From contig NZ_FMCR01000001.1 of NCBI RefSeq assembly GCF_900091575.1, positions 930,001-994,000 of the forward strand: a DNA stretch of 64,000 nucleotides, read 5' to 3'. Shown here piece by piece: positions 57,591 through 64,000 of this stretch. Position 1 is the stretch's first letter. Every line of letters starts with the position of its first letter. The notes under the pieces were generated by a model, which saw nothing but the letters and a program-made list of their open reading frames with translations, searched no databases and had not been told where the DNA came from. The translations under genes were made by a program, and so were the position numbers. Source of the DNA: Micromonospora saelicesensis (lineage in GTDB: Bacteria > Actinomycetota > Actinomycetes > Mycobacteriales > Micromonosporaceae).

Positions 57591-58799
57591 GTGGCCATCG
57601 AAAGCGACAAACTTCGCGAGCGCCTGGATCGGGCGACTGCCCACCTCGACCCCCCGTACGCGGTGGTCGACCTCACTGCCTTCGACGCCAATTCGGTTGC
57701 CCTGGCCGATCGCGCCGCAGGAAAACCGGTCCGCCTCGCCAGCAAGTCGGTCCGCACCCGGGAGTTGATCAGTCGAGCCCTCGCGCGGCCCGGCTGGCAG
57801 GGCGTGATGGCGTTCACAGTGCCCGAGGCGATCTGGCTGGTCCGCGCCGGCGTCAGCGACGACGTGCTGGTCGCGTACCCGAGCGCCGACCGGGCCGCCC
57901 TCGCCGAACTGGGCGCCGACCCGACGCTCGCCGCCGCGATCACCCTGATGATCGACGGCACCGGCCAACTCGACCTCATCGACGCCGTCACGGCGCCGGG
58001 GCAGCGCGCCGAGCTACGGCTCTGCCTGGATCTGGACGCCTCCTGGCGACCGCTGCGCGGTCGGGTGCACGTCGGCGTCCGCCGCTCACCGGTGCACAGC
58101 GCTCGGGCGGCCGGCGCGCTCGCCGCCGCCGTCGCCGGTCGGCCCGGCTTCCGGCTGGTCGGGCTGATGTCGTACGAGGCGCAGATCGCCGGCCTGGGTG
58201 ACGCGCCGCCGGGCAGGACGCTGCTGGCGGGCGCGATCAGGCTGGCCCAGCGCGGGTCGTACCGCGAGTTGCTGGCCCGCCGTGGCGCGGCGGTCGCAGC
58301 GGTACGCCAGCACGCCGACCTGGAGTTCGTCAACGGCGGCGGCACCGGCAGCGTGGCCGCGACCAGCGCCGATCCCGCGGTAACCGAGATCACCGCGGGA
58401 TCGGGCCTGTACGGGCCGACGCTGTTCGACGCGTACCGCGCCTGGCGGCCCACCCCTGCGGCGTTCTTCGCCTGCGCGGTGGTCCGCCGACCGACGCCGG
58501 AGCTGGCGACGGTGCTCGGCGGTGGCTGGATCGCCTCCGGCCCGGCCGCCGACAGCCGACTGCCCCGGCCGTGGCTACCGGCGGGGCTGAAGCTGGTCGG
58601 CACCGAGGGCGCCGGCGAGGTGCAGACTCCGCTGTCCGGAGCGGCGGCGGCCGGGCTGAACGTCGGCGACCGGGTGTGGTTCCGGCACGCCAAGGCAGGT
58701 GAGCTGTGTGAACGGGTCAACGAGCTGCACCTGATCGAGGGGGACGCGGTGGTGGCGACGGTCCCCACCTACCGGGGTGAGGGGCAGGCCTTCCTCTGA
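57591..58799 (+). CDS. PLP-dependent amino acid deaminase/aldolase (alanine racemase-like)
   Basis: 402 residues. The N-terminal barrel has GKPVRLASKSVRTRELI with the PLP lysine, GLMSYEAQIAGL and FVNGGGTGSVA (phosphate-binding glycines), as in D-threonine aldolase/D-amino acid deaminase proteins; the C-terminal beta domain has LKLVGTEGAGEVQTPL. TAGCGT (57579-57584) is 6 bp before the GTG. It acts on a D- or beta-hydroxy amino acid; substrate unknown. It lies divergent from tmk. Confidence 0.82.
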   Translation: MAIESDKLRERLDRATAHLDPPYAVVDLTAFDANSVALADRAAGKPVRLASKSVRTRELISRALARPGWQGVMAFTVPEAIWLVRAGVSDDVLVAYPSADRAALAELGADPTLAAAITLMIDGTGQLDLIDAVTAPGQRAELRLCLDLDASWRPLRGRVHVGVRRSPVHSARAAGALAAAVAGRPGFRLVGLMSYEAQIAGLGDAPPGRTLLAGAIRLAQRGSYRELLARRGAAVAAVRQHADLEFVNGGGTGSVAATSADPAVTEITAGSGLYGPTLFDAYRAWRPTPAAFFACAVVRRPTPELATVLGGGWIASGPAADSRLPRPWLPAGLKLVGTEGAGEVQTPLSGAAAAGLNVGDRVWFRHAKAGELCERVNELHLIEGDAVVATVPTYRGEGQAFL

Positions 58800-58850
58800 G
58801 ACCGGACAGCCGCCCTCACCGCCGGGCCGGGGCCCCCGCCCCACGCCGAC

Positions 58851-59534
58851 TCAGGCCGGTTGGGGCGCCTCAGCATGCTTGCCGACGGTGGACCGGCCGT
58901 TGTCCGGGCCGTCCACCTGGCGGTGCAGGTACTCCCGGATCAACGCCTTCGCCTCCAGCAGCACCCGCTCGTCGCCCTCGGGCTTCCGGCGGAAAGCGAG
59001 CTTGATCAGCGCGTCCGCCGCCTCGACCGCGATCTCCAGCACGAAGCGCAGCTTGGGCACGTCGGTGAGCCCGAAACGCTCGGTGAGCACCCGGGCCAAC
59101 TGGTCGGCGATCACGCCGTTGTTGTCCCGTTGCTCGTCGAGCAGGTGCAGGTCGACCACGTCGCCGAAGTGCAGGGTACGGAAGCCGGGGACGGTGCGGT
59201 GCATCGTGATGTACTCGTCGATGCCCGCGTCGACGCCGTCCCACCAGTGGGTCATCTCGTCGGAGGCGAACCGCTCGTCGAGGCGCTGGAGGTAGGACTC
59301 CATGGTCCGCAGGGTCAACGCCTGCACGATCGCCCGCTTGTCCGGAAAGAACTGGTAGACCGACCCGATCGCCACCTCGGCCCGCTCGGCGAGCAGGGTG
59401 GTGGTCAGCCCCTCGTACCCCACCTCGTCGACGAGTTCGGCGCAGGCATCCAACATGCGCTGTACCCGCGCGACACTTCGACCTTGCACCGGTACGCGGC
59501 GCAGCGGCCCGGTCGTGGCGGCTGGTGTGGACAC
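58851..59534 (-). CDS. TetR family regulator
   Basis: 227 residues from the GTG at 59534 (GGGGGG about 9 bp upstream). HTH: RMLDACAELVDEVGYEGLTT, then LLAERAEVAIGSVYQFFPDK. The C-terminal domain is larger than usual (WWDGVDAGIDEYITMH, NNGVIADQLARVL). It is divergent from the sugar-lactone oxidase gene. Palindromes at 59574-59589 and 59645-59670 in the shared promoter are likely operators. The frame is open to a GTG at 59573, which would overlap the palindrome. Confidence 0.86.
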   Translation of the reverse strand: MSTPAATTGPLRRVPVQGRSVARVQRMLDACAELVDEVGYEGLTTTLLAERAEVAIGSVYQFFPDKRAIVQALTLRTMESYLQRLDERFASDEMTHWWDGVDAGIDEYITMHRTVPGFRTLHFGDVVDLHLLDEQRDNNGVIADQLARVLTERFGLTDVPKLRFVLEIAVEAADALIKLAFRRKPEGDERVLLEAKALIREYLHRQVDGPDNGRSTVGKHAEAPQPA

Positions 59535-59573
59535 TCTGCGCCACCCCCCTTCGACGGATGAACATATCTCCAC

Positions 59574-59670
59574 GTCACGAGTCCGTGACTACCGGTACAA
59601 CGAGCGGATCGCAATTGCGGTATTTACCAGCTAGAACGTTCCTGATATGAAGTCAGTTCATATTCATGAA
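59574..59670. promoter_or_regulatory. palindromes in a divergent tetR/oxidase promoter
   Basis: GTCACG (59574-59579) and CGTGAC (59584-59589) with a 4-bp spacer; GAACGTTC at 59634-59641; ATATGAA-N5-TTCATAT at 59645-59663; TTCATGAA at 59663-59670. These are four symmetric sites within about 100 bp, so more than one protein may bind here. Confidence 0.65.
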
Positions 59671-59682
59671 TGAGGAGCGCGC

Positions 59683-60999
59683 ATGGTCCGCACCGCACCG
59701 CTCGGGGCTGGATGGTCCAACTGGGCCGGGAACCAGCGTGGCAGCGCCAGCGCGATCCTGCGCCCCGGCTCGCCGACCGATGTCGCAGAAGCCGTCCGAT
59801 CCGCCGCGGCCGACGGCGGTCGGATCCGGGTGACGGGCAGCGGCCACTCGTTCACCGCCGTCGCGCTCGCCGACGACCGTCGGATGGATTTGTCCGAGCT
59901 GGACACCATTGTCAGCGTGGACGTCGCACACCGGCTGGTCACCGTGCCGGCGGGAATGACCCTGCACGCGCTCAACGGCCTGCTCGCCCGGCACGGCCTC
60001 GCGCTGCCCAACCTCGGCGACATCGACGCGCAGACCGTCGCCGGGGCGATCTCCACCGGCACCCACGGCACCGGAGCCGGCTACGGGTGCCTCTCCACCT
60101 TCGTCGAGGCGATCACAGTGGTCACCGGCACCGGCGAGGTGCTGCACTGCTCCGCCGACGAGCATCCCGACGTCCTCGCCGCCGCCCGGGTGTCACTCGG
60201 CGCGCTCGGCGTCCTGGTCGAGGTGACCCTTCGCTGCGTGGACGCCTTTGTTCTGCGCGCCCACGAACGGCCGGCCGAACTGGCCGACGTGCTCGGCGAA
60301 CTGCCCGAGCTGATCGGCCGGCACGACCACGTCGAGTTCTACTGGTTCCCGTACACGTCCCGGGTCCAGGTCAAGGCCAACGACCGGGTACCCGCCAACG
60401 ACCGACCGCTGTCCCGCTGGCGCGGCTGGGTGGACGACGACTTCCTGTCCAACCGGGTCTTCGCCGGCGCCTGCCGACTCGGCCGGGCCGTGCCCGCACT
60501 GGCCCCGGGGATCAGCGCGGTCTCCGCCCGCGCCCTCACCGAACGCCAGTACACCGGCCGCTCCGACCGGGTCTTCTGCACGCCGCGCCGGGTCCGCTTC
60601 GTGGAGATGGAGTACGGCCTGCCCCGCGAGGCGTTGCCCGAGGCGCTCGCCGCACTCCAGCAGATCGTGGACGGCCTGCCGTTCAAGGTGCTCTTCCCGG
60701 TGGAGGTGCGGTTCACCGCCGCCGACGACATCTGGCTGTCGCACGGCTACGGCCGGGACAACGCCTACATCGCCGTGCACCAGTACGTCGGCATGCCGTA
60801 CGAGCCGTACTTCCGGGCCTTCGAGCAGGTGGCCGCCGGGCTGGGCGGTCGCCCGCACTGGGGCAAGCTGCACTACCGCGACGCCGCCTCGCTGGCCACG
60901 GCGTACCCCCGCTTCGCGGACTTCCAGGCCGTCCGCGACCGGCTCGACCCCGACCGTGTCTTCACCAACGCCCACCTGAACCACGTCCTCGGGGTCTGA
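59683..60999 (+). CDS. FAD-dependent sugar-1,4-lactone oxidase
   Basis: 438 residues. The FAD-binding domain has VTGSGHSFTAVALADD, where the His is the expected covalent FAD site, DIDAQTVAGAISTGTHGTG and GALGVLVEVTLR. The C-terminal ALO domain ends HWGKLHYRDAASLATAYPRF and DRVFTNAHLN. It is similar to D-arabinono-1,4-lactone/L-gulono-1,4-lactone oxidases and alditol oxidases. GAGGAG lies before the ATG. Divergent from tetR, so probably induced when that repressor is released. Confidence 0.87.
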   Translation: MVRTAPLGAGWSNWAGNQRGSASAILRPGSPTDVAEAVRSAAADGGRIRVTGSGHSFTAVALADDRRMDLSELDTIVSVDVAHRLVTVPAGMTLHALNGLLARHGLALPNLGDIDAQTVAGAISTGTHGTGAGYGCLSTFVEAITVVTGTGEVLHCSADEHPDVLAAARVSLGALGVLVEVTLRCVDAFVLRAHERPAELADVLGELPELIGRHDHVEFYWFPYTSRVQVKANDRVPANDRPLSRWRGWVDDDFLSNRVFAGACRLGRAVPALAPGISAVSARALTERQYTGRSDRVFCTPRRVRFVEMEYGLPREALPEALAALQQIVDGLPFKVLFPVEVRFTAADDIWLSHGYGRDNAYIAVHQYVGMPYEPYFRAFEQVAAGLGGRPHWGKLHYRDAASLATAYPRFADFQAVRDRLDPDRVFTNAHLNHVLGV

Positions 61000-61036
61000 C
61001 GGCTCCCGTCGGTACGCGCCATCGCGGTGACCGGCG

Positions 61037-62137
61037 CTAGAGCGCGAGGTCGTCCAGGTTCACCGCGTCGGCCATCGCCTCCGCGCCCCTGTCGTTCAGG
61101 TGCATGCCGTCACCGCTGTCCAGCGCCGGGTGGATGTGGTCGGGGGCGTGCGGGTCCGCGACAGCGCTCGCCACGTCGAAGACGGCGTCGAAGGCGTCCG
61201 TCGTACGGATCCAGTCGTTCACCTCGCGTCGGGTGGCGAGGCCCGCCGGGGTGCTGATCTCCGGGCCGGCGCCCGCGAACGGGCCGATGGTGGCGGCGAC
61301 GATCCGCAGACCGGCGTCGTGCGCGCGGTCGGCCAGCGCACGGAAGCCCTCGACGAGGGCGTCGGCGGTGACGGCCGGCTCGCCCAACATGACTGGAAGA
61401 CCGAGGTCGTTGATACCGAAGTGGACCAAGACGTGGGTCAGGGCGGGGATGGAGAGAACGTCGCGGTCGAAGCGCGCCAGCCCGTGTTCGCCGACGCCGT
61501 CACGCAGGAGACGGTTCCCGGCGATGCCCTGGTTGACCACCCACCCGCGCTTCAGGCGCCGGTTGAGAAGGTCGACGGATCGACGGTTCGCGCCGATCGT
61601 GGTGCCGACCCCCTCGAACCAGGAGTCGCCGAAGGCCACCGCGACGGCGGTGTCCGGGGCGGCGAGCACGTCCACACCCGCGATGAAGAACCGGGCCTCG
61701 ACCTGCTCCCCTCTCGGCAGGACGGGCGAGGCAACCCGGTTGCCACCGGCTGTCCGCGCGACCTCCACCGGCTTGTGGGAGTAGGTGGCCAGGTCGGTCC
61801 GCTCCGGGAAGTAGAGGCTCACGACAAGATCGGCGCCGGGCGCGACGGGAATGCTGACCGGGTCGGTGACGGTCTCTTCGCCCGCCGGCACGACGCCGCG
61901 CTCGGCACCGCCGAAGGTGAGGGCCGCCTGCCGGTCGCCGACGGCGACAGTGGCGGCCCCGATGGTCAACGGACTGCGGCCGTAGCGGTTCGTCAGGCGT
62001 ACACGCAGGGCGTCCCCGCCGCCGGCCAAATGCAGCACCTGACGAACGGTCTGGTCGGCGAAACGCCGGGGTTGGCCGAACTGGAGCTGCTCGTACGGAC
62101 TGATCACCGCGGTACGGAAACCGGCTGTCCAGATCAT
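61037..62137 (-). CDS. SGNH/GDSL hydrolase
   Basis: 366 residues. An N-terminal beta domain (about 1-150; LRVRLTNRYGRSPLTIG) precedes the SGNH catalytic domain: FGDSWFEGVG is block I with the Ser, HFGINDLGLP has Gly-Asn, and GDGMHLNDRGAEAMAD has the Asp-x-x-His pair. It hydrolyses an ester; no signal peptide, so it acts inside the cell or lacks a recognisable one. It starts about 17 bp past the stop of the quinone reductase gene on the same strand and may be part of that operon. Confidence 0.85.
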   Translation of the reverse strand: MIWTAGFRTAVISPYEQLQFGQPRRFADQTVRQVLHLAGGGDALRVRLTNRYGRSPLTIGAATVAVGDRQAALTFGGAERGVVPAGEETVTDPVSIPVAPGADLVVSLYFPERTDLATYSHKPVEVARTAGGNRVASPVLPRGEQVEARFFIAGVDVLAAPDTAVAVAFGDSWFEGVGTTIGANRRSVDLLNRRLKRGWVVNQGIAGNRLLRDGVGEHGLARFDRDVLSIPALTHVLVHFGINDLGLPVMLGEPAVTADALVEGFRALADRAHDAGLRIVAATIGPFAGAGPEISTPAGLATRREVNDWIRTTDAFDAVFDVASAVADPHAPDHIHPALDSGDGMHLNDRGAEAMADAVNLDDLAL

Positions 62138-62154
62138 GGTCGTTTGGGGGCCCT

Positions 62155-63135
62155 TCAGATGTCCAGGACGATCCGGCCGCTGGCCGAGCTGTGTTCGGCC
62201 AGCTCGTGCGCCTGTGCGATCTCCGCCAACGGAAGGCGGGCGGCGATGGGGTAACGCAGATCGCCGGCGACCAGCGCGGAGGTCAGTTCACCCGCGGCGG
62301 CCTCGTTCGCTGCCTCCGGGAAGTCGTCGTTGCTGAGGAACCGGACGGTGATGTTCTTGAAGCCGAGCGGCCAGTACGGGACGGTTGGCTCGGCCGCGCC
62401 GGTCGCGTAGGTGGCGATCACCCCGCCGTTGCGGAGCACCTCCAGGTTGGTCGCCATGTTCGCGTCGAACGCCAACTCGGCGACCCGATCGATCGGTTCC
62501 CCACCTGTGTAGTCGAGGATTCGGGTGGCCATGTCTCCACCGGCGGTGTCGAGCGCGTGGTGCGCGCCCGCGGCCAGCGCGTGTTCGACCTGCTCCGGGC
62601 TGCGTACTGTCGCGATCACGATGGCATCGCCCCGACGGGCCACCGCGAGCGCGGCCCGCCCGACCGCGCCGAGGGCTCCGGTGACGAGGACCCGCTGGCC
62701 GGTCACCGGCCCGTCGCCGAAGATCGCCCGGTGGGCGGTGATGCCCGGGATGCCCAGCCCGGCCGCCTGCTCGTACGGCACCCCGGCGGGCAGCGGCACG
62801 GCGTGCCGAGCGGGCACCACCGTGTATTCGGCGGCGGTCCCGAAGGGGCGGTACGACTGGGCGAGATAGACCCATACCCGTTCGCCGATCCGCGACGGAT
62901 CAACGCCCAGCCCGACCGCATCGATCACTCCGGCGCCGTCTCCGTGCGGGACGACCCGGGGGAACGTCATCGTGGACCCCCACCAGCCCTGCCGTTTACC
63001 CAGGTCACCGACGTGGATTCCGGAGACCGACACCCGGACCCTCACCTCGCCCTCGCCTGGCCACGGGTCGGGTAGCTCACCGACCTCGAGCACCTCGCGC
63101 GCCGGACCCTGCCGGTCGTACCACGCGGCACGCAT
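62155..63135 (-). CDS. NADPH:quinone reductase-like MDR
   Basis: 326 residues. MRAAWYDRQGPAREVLEVGE and RVRVSVSGIHVGDLGKRQG (substrate region) are typical, and the Rossmann motif is VLVTGALGAVGRAALAVARR. The start ATG overlaps the stop of the preceding monooxygenase gene (ATGA). It probably reduces a quinone or enone with NADPH. It resembles the protein encoded at 30779 in family but is not a close copy. Confidence 0.83.
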   Translation of the reverse strand: MRAAWYDRQGPAREVLEVGELPDPWPGEGEVRVRVSVSGIHVGDLGKRQGWWGSTMTFPRVVPHGDGAGVIDAVGLGVDPSRIGERVWVYLAQSYRPFGTAAEYTVVPARHAVPLPAGVPYEQAAGLGIPGITAHRAIFGDGPVTGQRVLVTGALGAVGRAALAVARRGDAIVIATVRSPEQVEHALAAGAHHALDTAGGDMATRILDYTGGEPIDRVAELAFDANMATNLEVLRNGGVIATYATGAAEPTVPYWPLGFKNITVRFLSNDDFPEAANEAAAGELTSALVAGDLRYPIAARLPLAEIAQAHELAEHSSASGRIVLDI

Positions 63136-63434
63136 CACGCACCCACCACGTCGGTCGTCGTGCCCTCCTCGGTGCTGATCACCGAATCGATCAGCGAGAA
63201 GAACGTCTGGATGCCGGGCCGGTTCGCGCCCCGGCGGCGGGATTCGGCGTAGTCCTCGGACGAACCCCAGAAGACGATGTCCAGCCACTCGTCGGCCGCC
63301 AACCGGATCAGCCGTGCGCCGAGGAAGCCTGCGCGATCGGCCTGGAAGTCGCGCAGCATCGCCGGCCGCGCGGCCAGCAGATCGTCCGCGCGCTCGGCGG
63401 GAACGCGGAACCGGGTGATCTCGACGGTGGTCAT
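63135..63434 (-). CDS. small antibiotic biosynthesis monooxygenase-like protein
   Basis: 99 residues with the ABM-like alpha-beta fold: VEITRFRVPAERADDLLAAR, FQADRAGFLGARLIRLAADE and LDIVFWGSSEDYAES. Such small proteins oxidise polyketides or protect quinones. ATG at 63434 overlaps the tetR stop upstream, so regulator, monooxygenase and reductase form one operon. Confidence 0.72.
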   Translation of the reverse strand: MTTVEITRFRVPAERADDLLAARPAMLRDFQADRAGFLGARLIRLAADEWLDIVFWGSSEDYAESRRRGANRPGIQTFFSLIDSVISTEEGTTTDVVGA

Positions 63435-64000
63435 CGTGCCTCGATCCGTTCGGGTGTTGGTTCGGAGTCGTTGACGCCCAGCATCAGTCCTAGCTGAGCC
63501 AGTAGGACGTCGCGGAAGTTCGCGGGTGCCGGAGTGGGGTGGTGCTGGACCCGCGAGATGATCAGACCGGCCAGCGCCGAGAGCAGGAGGTCCGTCACCG
63601 CCTCGGCGTCGTGGGCCAGCGTGAACGCCCCCCGGGCAACGCCCTCCCGGACGGCGGCCAGGAAGGGCTCCCGGTAGCGCTGCTGCACGGTGGCGCTGTA
63701 GTCGCGCAGCTCGTCGTCGCGCATCGCGGAGCGCCAGAACTCGACCAGGACCTGCCGGGTGCTCTCCGAGTTGTGCAGGCTGCGGTCGACAAGCGCGACA
63801 AGTCGTCGCCACGGATCGGCCTCGGCGGCGGACACCGCCCGAAGGGCCTCCACCTCCCGGTCGGTGAACACCTGCATGGCCTCGATGATCATGTCTTCGC
63901 GGGAGCCGAAGTAGGTCTGCAGGGTGCTGATCGCGACCCCGCCGGCAGCGGACACGTCCGTGAAGCGGGTGTTCTCGTACCCGCGGGTGGCCAGCACACC
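63431..64000 (-). CDS. TetR family regulator (partial at window edge)
   Basis: At least 190 residues; the frame stays open to the window edge, so the true start lies to the right. HTH: MLATRGYENTRFTDVSAAGG, then VAISTLQTYFGSREDM. Usually 10-20 residues precede this point. It is first of the operon with the monooxygenase and quinone reductase genes, which it probably autoregulates. Confidence 0.85.
   Translation of the reverse strand, partial: GVLATRGYENTRFTDVSAAGGVAISTLQTYFGSREDMIIEAMQVFTDREVEALRAVSAAEADPWRRLVALVDRSLHNSESTRQVLVEFWRSAMRDDELRDYSATVQQRYREPFLAAVREGVARGAFTLAHDAEAVTDLLLSALAGLIISRVQHHPTPAPANFRDVLLAQLGLMLGVNDSEPTPERIEAR

Overview
The window looks like a high-GC actinobacterial chromosome, most likely Micromonosporaceae (Micromonospora or a close relative). 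The evidence is high GC with strong third-position G/C bias, many GTG starts, futalosine-pathway menaquinone genes (mqnB, mqnD), a bacterial XPB helicase, a split LigD/Ku end-joining locus, a fused MFS/thymidylate kinase, and several actinobacterial DUF families. Genus is inferred from gene content only. No insertion sequence, prophage, rRNA operon or CRISPR array is visible.

Layout. 1-9.1 kb: a GbsR/MarR-like regulator with an operator array, an RNA cyclic phosphodiesterase, a MarR-MFS efflux pair, an AzgA-type purine permease, DUF2530 and DUF3027 genes, and an MFS gene overlapping mqnB. 9.1-12.5 kb: an XRE-GNAT gene, a 600-bp repeat-rich intergenic island (two DnaA boxes, a CTGGGT microsatellite, inverted dispersed repeats, iteron-like repeats), mqnD, a cold-shock protein and a HAD phosphatase. 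12.5-18.1 kb: a helicase-associated protein and the XPB helicase, with an L,D-transpeptidase between them. 18.1-24.5 kb: a structured intergenic region, a small GntR module, a TetR/DUF4267 pair, secreted proteins including an M43 metalloprotease, and a TIGR03089 protein. 24.5-27.5 kb: bacterial NHEJ (LigD polymerase, LigD ligase, divergent Ku). 27.6-38.5 kb: metabolic and transport genes (FKBP, HAD, quinone reductase, acyl-CoA ligase, Nudix, aldo/keto reductase, TetR, DHA2 efflux, DJ-1/PfpI). 38.6-43.5 kb: HldE, GT2, GT9, Hsp20 and DUF2231. 43.7-49.3 kb: an accessory-looking stretch of PPOX, methyltransferase, VOC, DUF4240 and patatin genes, ending at tRNA-Thr(CGT). 49.4-57.4 kb: a metallophosphoesterase, RicT/PSP1, and a minus-strand operon tmk-holB-ybaB-espC-like-WSG protein. 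57.6-64 kb: a PLP amino-acid enzyme, TetR regulators, a sugar-lactone oxidase, an SGNH hydrolase, and a quinone reductase/monooxygenase/TetR operon cut by the window edge.

How parts work together. mqnB and mqnD act in one menaquinone route. Ku and LigD share an 85-bp divergent promoter. The XPB helicase and its partner share a homologous ~95-residue domain. Several regulators sit next to their likely targets with clear palindromic operators (MarR at 3.9 kb; TetR at 20.0, 35.3 and 59.6 kb). About eighteen genes carry a TANNNT box exactly 6-7 bp before the start codon, indicating leaderless transcription. Convergent gene ends are marked by GC hairpins, and four of these 3' regions carry long-stem palindromes ending in TTGATCA that behave like a lineage-specific repeat family.
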